This document shows positions 1 to 5,649 of a stretch of DNA of 6,678 nucleotides, in pieces. Both the position numbers and the translations under genes were made by a program. Below the pieces are notes generated by a model. That model was not told the origin of the DNA. It ran no database searches and was given only the letters and a program-made list of their open reading frames with translations. Position 1 is the stretch's first letter. The number at the start of each line of letters is the position of its first letter. The stretch lies in assembly GCA_049965935.1 (NCBI GenBank), contig JBMFVP010000070.1, forward strand, positions 1 to 6,678, in the 5' to 3' direction. This DNA comes from Thermocladium sp049965935 (GTDB lineage Archaea; Thermoproteota; Thermoprotei; Thermoproteales; Thermocladiaceae).

Positions 1-204
1 ATAATTAGCCTCGTTGAATAGCTTGGCTGAGGCGTTGGCTAACTTCCTTAGCTTCCTTTCTTGGTAGCCGTTTGGTGTGAGGCGGATTACGTTTGTCCTC
101 CTTTTTGAGTATTCAGCTTCGTGGACTCCCTCCCCTGGTATTGTGGGGGTAAATGTCGGCCCCCACCCCTCATCCACAGTAAATTGACCAGGAGAAGGCG
201 CCAC
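1..204 (-). CDS. tnpB: TnpB (OrfB) of an IS605/IS607-type element, N-terminal part, cut by the window edge
   Basis: TnpB is the RNA-guided, RuvC-type nuclease carried by IS200/IS605 and IS607 transposons. The minus frame is open for all 68 codons from GTG at 204 to the window edge. It contains the typical TnpB N-terminal block at about residues 35-68: RRTNVIRLTPNG, then YQERKLRKLANASAKLFNEANY (split here as YQERKLRKLAN and ASAKLFNEANY). The preceding 34 residues are rich in Gly and Pro. A second GTG at residue 10 (177) is an alternative start. GTG 204 is preferred because a TTTTAAAC box is centred about 25 bases upstream, fitting a leaderless mRNA. The RuvC motifs, zinc finger and guide-RNA end would lie to the left of the window, so activity cannot be judged, and no tnpA is visible. 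Family assignment is confident; the choice between IS605 and IS607 is open. Confidence 0.88.
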   Translation of the reverse strand, partial: MAPSPGQFTVDEGWGPTFTPTIPGEGVHEAEYSKRRTNVIRLTPNGYQERKLRKLANASAKLFNEANY

Positions 205-224
205 AAAAAAGAATAGATGTTTTG

Positions 225-232
225 GTTTAAAA
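225..232 (-). promoter_or_regulatory. TATA box of tnpB
   Basis: Read on the minus strand this is TTTTAAAC, centred about 25 bases upstream of the GTG at 204. That spacing matches an archaeal promoter producing a leaderless transcript beginning at the start codon. Confidence 0.5.
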
Positions 233-265
233 CATTACCCCGCCCCTAGAAGGGACGAGGTTTGA

Positions 266-382
266 CGTTTTGGATCAATAATTTTCAGGAACCTAATGGA
301 CTCCGGCTTCATTAGAAAAGAAGGGAATAAATATACGATAGTGGATCCCATCCTGCGTCGCGGGATCCTCACGTACCTATAA
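266..382 (+). pseudogene. C-terminal remnant of an archaeal AAA+ ATPase (ATPase_2-like winged helix)
   Basis: This open stretch follows a TGA at 263-265 and ends at TAA 380-382. The translation includes NLMDSGFIRKEGNKY and then TIVDPILRRGI. This is the pattern that closes many archaeal AAA+ ATPases: a winged-helix 'leucine-rich, GFI' helix, a short wing, then Y-x-I-x-DP-x-L. The P-loop domain and the rest of the protein are missing, because all three plus frames upstream are soon closed by stops. The only ATG (296) would give a 28-residue peptide, so it is unlikely to be a working gene. The break falls just beyond the 5' side of the divergent tnpB gene, so truncation by transposon insertion or by later decay is plausible. 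The match comes from a short motif and is moderately sure. Confidence 0.45.
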
Positions 383-559
383 CATCTAAGGACTTGAATC
401 AATAAAGTGCCGCTCACGTAGAGCCTTTAATGGATTTAATCCTCCATAAGCCGGCCTCGCTCCTCATCTTATTTTGACTCAATGAGGGTTAAGAAGCGAA
501 GACCCCCTCCATAAGGACCCGGCGTAGTTCACTTGTTGTAGCTATATGAAGTGGTGAGG

Positions 560-569
560 TTTTTAAATA
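560..569 (+). promoter_or_regulatory. TATA box of rpoD
   Basis: TTTTTAAATA, preceded by purine-rich GTGGTGAGG that could serve as a BRE. Its centre is about 26.5 bases upstream of GTG 591, the ideal spacing for a leaderless start there. The earlier in-frame GTG at 570 abuts the box and could not be on a transcript made from it. Confidence 0.6.
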
Positions 570-590
570 GTGGGGATCAGCAATTTAATA

Positions 591-1490
591 GTGGTTTCAA
601 TAAAATTGATTGAACGAAGGGATGACTTCATTAAGTTCATAGTGGATGGGGCGGAGCCCGGATTAGTCAATGCGTTGAGGAGGACCTTAATGGTTGAGGT
701 GCCCATAGTGGCCATAGATAACGTGATAATCCTCGACAATACATCCGTGCTGTATGATGAGATAATTGCCCATAGATTAGCTATGATCCCGCTCAGGACT
801 AATCTGGAGAAGATGCCTAAGATAGAGGAGTGTGAAGATGAGTTGGTCGATCCATCTCTCTGCCAAATAAGGTACCAATTAAGCGTTGAGGCGAAGAAGC
901 CCACCACTGTTTATAGCAAAGATTTAATACCTGATGATCCTGACTTCGCGCCTGTTCAGCCGGATATACCCATAGTTAAACTGGAGGAGGGTCAAGTCCT
1001 ATCGCTGGAGGCATACGCAAAGCTGGGCAGGGGAAGAACCCACGCCAAGTGGCAGCCCTGCTTGGCATCCTACGGCTACTATCCTCGTGTGGAAGTGATC
1101 GGGGAGAGCGAGAACTGCACGAAGTGCCTTGAGATTTGCCCCGGCGCATTATCCATCAAGAAAGGGAAAATAGAGATACTGGATCCACTTAAGTGCACCT
1201 TTGATAGGTGGAAGACATGCGAAGAATTATGCGGCAAGGCCATTAAGGTGGATTGGGATGAGAAGAAGTACGTTTTTTGGGTGGAGTCATTCGGCAACTT
1301 AGACATGAATGCTTTGCTAAACGAGGCTTTCAGGATACTTAGGAGAAAAGGCGAAGTTCTGATCAAGTACTTGGAGGATGCGAGCAAGCCGAAATTAGAG
1401 GTAGCCTCATCCCTTGAGTCACCCCTAGAGGGCACAGAGGAGTCCGAGGGCTCTGAGATAGGCGGGGAGGAGGAAGTAGGGGAGGAGTAA
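591..1490 (+). CDS. rpoD: DNA-directed RNA polymerase subunit D (Rpo3, Rpb3/alpha homologue)
   Basis: Subunit D pairs with subunit L to form the alpha-like platform on which archaeal RNA polymerase assembles. Numbered from GTG 591 (299 residues), the family blocks are clear: GLVNALRRTL near 24-33, YDEIIAHRLAMIPL near 55-68, and the C-terminal dimerisation stretch (FWVESFGNLDMNALL and following helix) near 229-262. Between them is a ferredoxin-like insert with six cysteines at 176, 179, 183, 202, 210 and 214, in the order C-x2-C-x3-CP ... C-x7-C-x3-CG. In other archaea this insert binds one or two Fe-S clusters. A tail of about 35 residues after 263 is Glu/Ser/Gly-rich and strongly acidic. A longer form from GTG 570 (306 residues) is in frame, but the TATA box touches that codon and homologues start near VSIKL, so 591 is chosen. 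A T5 run at 1498-1502 could serve as terminator. Confidence 0.95.
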   Translation: MVSIKLIERRDDFIKFIVDGAEPGLVNALRRTLMVEVPIVAIDNVIILDNTSVLYDEIIAHRLAMIPLRTNLEKMPKIEECEDELVDPSLCQIRYQLSVEAKKPTTVYSKDLIPDDPDFAPVQPDIPIVKLEEGQVLSLEAYAKLGRGRTHAKWQPCLASYGYYPRVEVIGESENCTKCLEICPGALSIKKGKIEILDPLKCTFDRWKTCEELCGKAIKVDWDEKKYVFWVESFGNLDMNALLNEAFRILRRKGEVLIKYLEDASKPKLEVASSLESPLEGTEESEGSEIGGEEEVGEE

Positions 1491-1506
1491 TTTATGATTT
1501 TTAACA

Positions 1507-2193
1507 TCATGGAGGCAGCTGAAGCTTATCGCCTGGCTTCATAACTATGGTCTTCACGTGAGGACTTAATTTGCTTACGAGGATGGTGAAGTCCTCAGGG
1601 TTTTGCTTTATTGGCGGGAATGTGTTGAAGTGCATCGGTATTGCTATCCTGGGATTAAGCAGGGAAACAGCGTATGCAGCTTCTCGGGGCCCCATTGTGA
1701 AGGTGCTGCCTATTGGTAGAAGCGCCACGTCCGGCTTATAGAGCCTACCTATGAGCTCCATATCGCTGAAAAGCCCTGTATCGCCTGCATGATAAATAGT
1801 GGCCTCGGGGGCCTTGATTATGAAGCCGGCGGGGGAGCCATGGGTTGAACTATGGGTGGCGGGAACCATTATCGCCTCAATGCCATCGCTTAACTTGACT
1901 GTGCCGCTCATGTTCATTCCAATAGTGTTCTGCAGCCCCTCTTTCTCCTCTAGGTGAACCATTAATTCAAATACGCCGACCACGGTCGCGCCAGTTTTCT
2001 TAGCTATCTCAACGGTCTCACCCAAGTGATCCGAGTGGTCGTGGGTGACAAGTATGAAATCGACTTGTTTAAAGTCATTAATTGAGACGGGAGACATTGG
2101 ATTGCTTATCCAGGGATCTATGAGTATAGTTTTGCCACCTATCCTTAATTCGAACGCCGCGTGGCCAAGCCATCTTAGGTATGAGCTAGACAT
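1507..2193 (-). CDS. UPF0173-family metal-dependent hydrolase (metallo-beta-lactamase fold)
   Basis: This is a 228-residue, single-domain, cytosolic metallo-beta-lactamase-fold protein of the UPF0173 (YtkL-like) family; the physiological substrate is unknown to me. Visible metal-site motifs are THDHSDH at 50-56, His114 in ATHSSTHGS, HAGDTG at 135-140 with Asp138, and His188 in PMHFNTFP, all in the usual order, so the two-metal site looks intact. The N-terminal WLGHAAFEL and GPREAA (168-173) are also typical of the family. The length is normal. The start is ATG 2193, about 26 bases downstream of a TATA box. A GAGGAGG at 2210-2204 could instead act as Shine-Dalgarno if transcription starts further upstream. 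The gene converges on rpoD with 16 bases between stops and diverges from the KaiC-like gene. Confidence 0.9.
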   Translation of the reverse strand: MSSSYLRWLGHAAFELRIGGKTILIDPWISNPMSPVSINDFKQVDFILVTHDHSDHLGETVEIAKKTGATVVGVFELMVHLEEKEGLQNTIGMNMSGTVKLSDGIEAIMVPATHSSTHGSPAGFIIKAPEATIYHAGDTGLFSDMELIGRLYKPDVALLPIGSTFTMGPREAAYAVSLLNPRIAIPMHFNTFPPIKQNPEDFTILVSKLSPHVKTIVMKPGDKLQLPP

Positions 2194-2210
2194 GAGTGCA
2201 TCGCCTCCTC

Positions 2211-2223
2211 AAAAATTTAAAAA
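2211..2223 (-). promoter_or_regulatory. TATA box of the UPF0173 hydrolase gene
   Basis: A palindromic A5-T3-A5 tract, read as T5-A3-T5 on the minus strand. The TTTTTAAA part is centred about 26 bases upstream of ATG 2193, which predicts a leaderless mRNA. If this box is used, the GAGGAGG just downstream of it is not transcribed. Confidence 0.5.
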
Positions 2224-2254
2224 CATGACGCCTAGCCCAGTTCTCTGCGGAATC

Positions 2255-2264
2255 TTTATTATAT
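2255..2264 (+). promoter_or_regulatory. TATA box of the KaiC-like ATPase gene
   Basis: TTTATTATAT, with TTTATTAT centred about 25.5 bases upstream of ATG 2284. The spacing predicts a leaderless transcript. The opposite strand of this AT-rich stretch could also act as a more distant promoter for the hydrolase. Confidence 0.5.
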
Positions 2265-2283
2265 TTCCTCGCTGCATTAATTC

Positions 2284-3003
2284 ATGAGCGGCAAAATAAA
2301 ATTATCATTCATGGAATCCGTGCTTCCCGAGGGAATACCATTCTCATACACTGTCCTAGTGAGGGGTGGGCTTGGAATGGGCAAGACATTCTTTAACCAA
2401 TATATTGCGGCCAACATGAGTAAAGCAGGTCATGTTCTCTATGTATGCTTCGATGATGATCCTAAATCCGTCGTTGATGGAGTTACAAGACTTGGAGGTA
2501 GGGAGGAGGGCTTATTCTTAATAAATGGCTTCTCACCCCAGATACAATCGAAGAACGTCGTGGATACAATCACCGAGTATAACATTGATTCTCTGCAGAG
2601 CTCGGTGGCCAATGCGGCTAAGCGACTTGATGCTAAGCTAGTGATAATTGACTCAATAAATGATTACTTGGTGAGCATTGATCCCAGGGACATGATTAAG
2701 TTCATTAAAGGCATGAAAGCACTCTCCCGCGAGAGAGGATTATTGTCGATAGTGGTGGCCCACACGGGGACCGATGACATAAATAACTTGCTTGACACCA
2801 TTGAATACACGTTCGACGGCGTGATAGAGGTCGACGTGGATCCCACGCTTCAACAGATTGGTTTAACTATTAGAAGATTCAGAGTGAAGAGGATGAAGGG
2901 AGTGCCCAGCTCCATTAATTGGATACATTATGATATAATTAACGACGAGGTAACTATTGTGGATGTCAGCAAATTAATGATGATTATGAGAGGAGAAAAA
3001 TAA
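2284..3003 (+). CDS. KaiC/RadA-like RecA-superfamily ATPase
   Basis: A 239-residue single RecA-fold ATPase of the archaeal KaiC-like group; the cellular role is not known. The Walker A motif is G-GLGM-GKT at 28-35 and Walker B is KLVIIDSIND at 118-127. After the second core strand, where KaiC proteins carry a catalytic Glu pair (FEE), this protein has FDDDP at 56-60, so acidic residues are kept but as Asp. The C-terminal part (near 190-200, GLTIRRFRVKRMKG) resembles the strand of KaiC-like proteins that carries basic residues toward the neighbouring subunit's nucleotide, so an oligomer is likely (inference). There is only one domain, unlike the double-domain cyanobacterial clock KaiC. The start at ATG 2284 is supported by the TATA spacing. 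No linked partner gene is evident. Confidence 0.85.
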   Translation: MSGKIKLSFMESVLPEGIPFSYTVLVRGGLGMGKTFFNQYIAANMSKAGHVLYVCFDDDPKSVVDGVTRLGGREEGLFLINGFSPQIQSKNVVDTITEYNIDSLQSSVANAAKRLDAKLVIIDSINDYLVSIDPRDMIKFIKGMKALSRERGLLSIVVAHTGTDDINNLLDTIEYTFDGVIEVDVDPTLQQIGLTIRRFRVKRMKGVPSSINWIHYDIINDEVTIVDVSKLMMIMRGEK

Positions 3004-3050
3004 GAGCGACGATAATACATAGAGTATTTGAGTCACTAATTCATTAATCC

Positions 3051-3058
3051 TTTAAAAA
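3051..3058 (+). promoter_or_regulatory. Candidate TATA box upstream of threonine synthase
   Basis: TTTAAAAA is the best TATA-like sequence between the two genes. Its spacing predicts a transcript start near 3079, leaving a leader of about 44 bases before the threonine synthase ATG. There is no good box at the position required for a leaderless start at 3123. Confidence 0.45.
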
Positions 3059-3078
3059 TCGAAGCAAGGCAATTACAT

Positions 3079-3105
3079 ATGGAGGATAACCAGGAAACAA
3101 CTTAA
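3079..3105 (+). CDS. Possible 8-codon leader ORF ahead of threonine synthase
   Basis: ATG followed by seven sense codons and TAA encodes MEDNQETT. Its ATG sits about 24.5 bases from the centre of the TATA box at 3051-3058, just where a leaderless start is expected. The stop is 17 bases before the threonine synthase ATG and in a different frame. The last two codons are ACA and ACT (Thr-Thr). A short ORF like this can occur by chance, so this is a candidate only. Confidence 0.22.
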   Translation: MEDNQETT

Positions 3106-3122
3106 TCTTCCCTCAATACATA

Positions 3123-4214
3123 ATGCGGTGCCCCCGCTGTGGCGCTGAGACTCCGCCCGCCCCCTCATCATTCAAGTGCCCCCGCTGCGGTGAATTACTG
3201 GATGCAATTATAGAGGAGCCGCTGATAAAACCAAGGGGAAGAGGCGTTTGGCGCTTCTCATCAATATTGCCACGGCCCAGAACTAGGGTCACGCTGGGAG
3301 AGGGATGCACCCCCCTTATTAGGCTGCACAGTGACTTGCTTCTCAAGTTCGAGGGCGCTAATCCCACGGGCTCCTTCAAGGATAGAGGAATGACTGTTGG
3401 AGTTAGCATAGCTAAGGCAGCCGGTGCATCCTCGCTGGTTGTAGCATCCACAGGCAATACTGCAGCATCGGCTGCAGCCTACGGTGCGGCCGCTGGGCTG
3501 GAGGTTAAGGTGGCTTTACCGGATGGTCACGTCGCTGCGGGGAAATTGGCTCAAGCCATAGTTCATGGAGCAACCATACTCAAGATAAGGGGCAGCTTTG
3601 ATGATGCATTGAGTTATGTATTGGAGAGGGAGGCGGGGCGAAGTTACCCCCTTAATTCATTTAATCCGTGGAGGCTTGAGGGGCAGAAAACAATTGCACT
3701 AGAGATAATTGAGGAGGCTAAGGTGGATAACGTGATAGTTCCAGTCGGCAATGCGGGTAATATATATGCGATATGGAAGGGATACCGAGAAGCAATGGAG
3801 GCGGGTCTCGTGGAGGGCATTCCTAGATTAATTGGGGTGCAGGCCGAGGGCGCTAGTCCAATAGCGTCGGCATGGGAGATGGGGAGGGAGGAATTAATTC
3901 CTGTGAAGCCGGAGACCGTGGCTTCAGCTATAAGGATTGGGAATCCAGTTAATTGGTTCCGTGCTTGGAGGGCGGTTAAGGCCACTAATGGTGAATTCAT
4001 AAAGGTTAGCGACGAGGAGATAATCAATGCCCAGAAAGCTTTGGCTAAGATGGGTGTCTTCGTGGAGCTCGCCAGTGCATCCACATACGCAGCGTACTTG
4101 AGACTAGTGAGAAGCGGTGAATTAAGTGGTTCAACTGTTCTAATAGCGACGGGGCATGGCTTAAAAGATCCCGATGCAGTGGCTAGATATGAGCCCCACG
4201 TAATTGAGGTGTGA
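3123..4214 (+). CDS. thrC: Threonine synthase (PLP-dependent, with N-terminal zinc ribbon)
   Basis: Converts O-phosphohomoserine to threonine, releasing phosphate, as the last step of threonine biosynthesis in the cytosol. The 363-residue protein opens with a zinc ribbon (CPRCG at 3-7 and CPRCG at 19-23; Cys3, 6, 19, 22). The fold-type II PLP core has TGSFKDRGM at 82-90 with Lys86 as the expected Schiff-base lysine, STGNTAASAAAY at 109-120, the phosphate-binding loop PVGNAGN at 207-213, and ATGHGLKD at 342-349. Length and motif order are normal for the archaeal enzyme. ATG 3123 is the first usable start after an in-frame TAA at 3087-3089. It has no Shine-Dalgarno site and no leaderless-spaced TATA box, so its initiation is not explained (see the leader ORF). 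Other PLP lyases such as cysteate synthase share the fold, but threonine synthase fits best. Confidence 0.92.
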   Translation: MRCPRCGAETPPAPSSFKCPRCGELLDAIIEEPLIKPRGRGVWRFSSILPRPRTRVTLGEGCTPLIRLHSDLLLKFEGANPTGSFKDRGMTVGVSIAKAAGASSLVVASTGNTAASAAAYGAAAGLEVKVALPDGHVAAGKLAQAIVHGATILKIRGSFDDALSYVLEREAGRSYPLNSFNPWRLEGQKTIALEIIEEAKVDNVIVPVGNAGNIYAIWKGYREAMEAGLVEGIPRLIGVQAEGASPIASAWEMGREELIPVKPETVASAIRIGNPVNWFRAWRAVKATNGEFIKVSDEEIINAQKALAKMGVFVELASASTYAAYLRLVRSGELSGSTVLIATGHGLKDPDAVARYEPHVIEV

Positions 4215-4267
4215 TAAAGGAATGAGGGGGTTCATTATTTAGGTGGTGGATCGCTTATGGGGAAGCA

Positions 4268-4275
4268 TTTATAAG
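4268..4275 (+). promoter_or_regulatory. TATA box of the small protein gene at 4296
   Basis: TTTATAAG, centred 24.5 bases upstream of GTG 4296 but only 6.5 bases upstream of the earlier in-frame GTG 4278. This favours the internal GTG as the true leaderless start. Confidence 0.5.
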
Positions 4276-4295
4276 CCGTGAAGCATTCAATACCT

Positions 4296-4577
4296 GTGCC
4301 GGAGCAATCCACATCTAGGATAATAGAGATAACTCACTTTAGTAAAGACAAGAAACCCAATAAGTTAACCATAGACGCGCAGCCCCCATCTCTTAATGAG
4401 AATGGGTTCCCGGAGGAGGGAGGCTATTTCCTGAGAATTGGAGACGCGGTTTTTCACTTGACTGAGGCCGAGGCTTCCCACCTTGCCTTAACCTTGTTGG
4501 AGACCCATAGGCAGCACACGCTTCAGTTCGCAAAGATATCTGGCGAGCGGAGAAAGAAGGGGGAAGAAGAGGATTAA
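4296..4577 (+). CDS. Small conserved-looking protein of unknown function
   Basis: I do not recognise this protein. From GTG 4296 it has 93 residues; starting at GTG 4278 would add six (MKHSIP). It has no membrane segment, signal peptide or cysteines. The first half is polar and probably partly extended (HFSKDKKPNKLTIDAQPP). The middle has a strand-like YFLRIGDAVFHLT followed by an amphipathic helix EAEASHLALTLLETHRQH, and the C-terminus is a charged tail ending in RRKKGEEED. This could be a small beta-beta-alpha unit, perhaps an accessory or nucleic-acid-associated protein, but that is a guess. The gene has its own TATA box, a normal base composition and sits between threonine synthase and the convergent GPN gene, with 13 bases between stops. 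The start is placed by promoter spacing. Confidence 0.7.
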   Translation: MPEQSTSRIIEITHFSKDKKPNKLTIDAQPPSLNENGFPEEGGYFLRIGDAVFHLTEAEASHLALTLLETHRQHTLQFAKISGERRKKGEEED

Positions 4578-4590
4578 TGTGGATCCCGCA

Positions 4591-5343
4591 TCATTGAGGC
4601 TTCTCGCCGCCAGTGAGGGCTTGCTCCAGTATTGCATGTAGCCTATCCAGGCCGCTTCGCGTCACTGAACTAACCGGTATTGGAACTGATGTTGATCCCA
4701 TCGCCTCTATTATTTGGATTATCCTCATGTTTAGCTCTGTCTCAAGTCCCTCTGACTGTAGGCTAAGCTCTAATTGCTGTGGATTCTCAACCCATGAAAC
4801 CACGTCATCCACGAGATCCGGATCCAATAAATCCGACTTATTTAGAACATTATATTGGCTCTTCTGGAACCTGTATTGGGCAGATAATGATAGCAATAAA
4901 TTGGATACAAGGCCCGAGGGAGTTCTTGCTTGATTGGAGTCAATAGTGAATAAGACAAGCGACTTCTCGGTTGATAATCGATTAACCAATAAGGAGCCGG
5001 AGCCCCTGAACGCGAATATCTCCATTTGGCCAGGAGTATCCACAATCAGGTAATCGGGTTCAAAGGCGCTTATTTGTTCCCGTAACTCATCGACCCTGGT
5101 TATCACGAGGTCCATCGCGGCAATCATAGATGCATTAGGGCCTAGCTTGTACTTCCTCATTAATTGCCTAGCATTCACTTGATCCCTAATATCTATGTCT
5201 GGGGTATATGGCAAGTACTCCGCCGCGGGATCCAGGTTAAGTATTGCTACCTCGTTTCCTTGATCCTCAAGGTACTGGGATAACGAGGACGTTAATGTGC
5301 TCTTACCGCTTCCGGCAGTGCCCACAATGAAGACCGTTAGGAT
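4591..5343 (-). CDS. GPN-loop GTPase (PAB0955/Gpn1 family) with a non-standard start
   Basis: GPN-loop GTPases are homodimeric in archaea; the eukaryotic relatives assist RNA polymerase II assembly, and the archaeal role is less clear. Counting from 5343 (250 residues): Walker A GTAGSGKST at 8-16, NLDPAAE at 36-42, the diagnostic GPN triplet at 68-70, DTPGQ at 102-106 and NKSD at 168-171, all intact. The first ordinary start codon is GTG 5325, but that makes the protein begin at the P-loop and lose the first beta strand. The frame upstream is open back to a TAG at 5361-5359 and reads LTVFIV before GTAGSGKS, exactly the expected strand. The best-placed codon is ATC at 5343-5341, eight bases after a GAGGTG Shine-Dalgarno site. 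It overlaps the end of the SRP19 gene, suggesting coupled translation. If ATC is not used, the start is GTG 5325 (244 residues). Confidence 0.88.
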   Translation of the reverse strand: MLTVFIVGTAGSGKSTLTSSLSQYLEDQGNEVAILNLDPAAEYLPYTPDIDIRDQVNARQLMRKYKLGPNASMIAAMDLVITRVDELREQISAFEPDYLIVDTPGQMEIFAFRGSGSLLVNRLSTEKSLVLFTIDSNQARTPSGLVSNLLLSLSAQYRFQKSQYNVLNKSDLLDPDLVDDVVSWVENPQQLELSLQSEGLETELNMRIIQIIEAMGSTSVPIPVSSVTRSGLDRLHAILEQALTGGEKPQ

Positions 5344-5639
5344 CGGGGCCCCACCTCTCTACTTGACTTTATTATCTTTGCTACCTCCATCAAAACGCGA
5401 CTCCTCTTCATGCTGCTTCCCTCGGCCTCTACATAACCGCTCGCGGAATCATCGAACCAAAGCATTGGGTACCTCTTCTCGGGATGAGGCTTAGGCTCTA
5501 GGCCCAACTTAGCCATGGCGGCCGCTATTTCATCCAGGGTTGGGTCCCGAACAGCCAAGGATCGCGGCACGGCTCTCCCCCTGCTTCGGGGAACGGAGGC
5601 AAGGTTCACTCGCCAAATTATTAAGCGGCCGCGCCTCAT
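5337..5639 (-). CDS. srp19: Signal recognition particle 19 kDa protein
   Basis: SRP19 binds the tips of helices 6 and 8 of archaeal 7S RNA and prepares the S domain for SRP54 binding. The 100-residue protein shows the family pattern: a starting strand LIIWRVNL at 6-13, the basic RNA-binding loop PRSRGRAVPRSLAV at 17-30, PTLDEIAAAMAKLGLEP at 33-49, then KRYPMLWF near 55-62 and a basic C-terminal helix. The length is typical of archaeal SRP19. The gene starts 10 bases after the S8e stop with no clear Shine-Dalgarno site, and its last bases overlap the GPN reading frame, so the three genes are probably one transcript. Pairing with S8e links targeting to ribosome production. Confidence 0.9.
   Translation of the reverse strand: MRRGRLIIWRVNLASVPRSRGRAVPRSLAVRDPTLDEIAAAMAKLGLEPKPHPEKRYPMLWFDDSASGYVEAEGSSMKRSRVLMEVAKIIKSSREVGPRS
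5352..5357 (-). promoter_or_regulatory. Shine-Dalgarno site that places the GPN GTPase start
   Basis: On the minus strand this reads GAGGTG, complementary to the 3' end of archaeal 16S rRNA. It lies 8 bases before ATC 5343 and 26 bases before GTG 5325. Only the first spacing is normal, which supports initiation at or near 5343. Confidence 0.5.
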
Positions 5640-5649
5640 TTATTTTCCC

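Noticed and set aside
235..417. 60-codon minus-strand ORF upstream of tnpB
   Set aside because: It lies opposite the ATPase remnant, shows no recognisable motif and has no promoter; it is best seen as a shadow frame.
383..559. Possible tRNA or C/D-box RNA in the gap before rpoD
   Set aside because: I found no T-loop (GGTTCRAAT-like) sequence, no cloverleaf arms, and no paired C (RTGATGA) and D (CTGA) boxes on either strand. Nothing beyond the rpoD promoter at its right end can be supported.
1079..1510. 143-codon minus-strand ORF opposite the end of rpoD
   Set aside because: It mirrors the highly conserved rpoD frame and its Ser/Pro-rich product is the complement of the acidic tail codons.
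3644..4084. 146-codon minus-strand ORF inside threonine synthase
   Set aside because: It lies wholly within a convincing enzyme gene on the other strand and has no motif of its own.
4549..4590. Pyrimidine-rich minus-strand stretch after the GPN stop as a terminator
   Set aside because: It lies within the codons of the convergent small protein (charged tail) and has no clean T-run, so the base bias is explained by coding.
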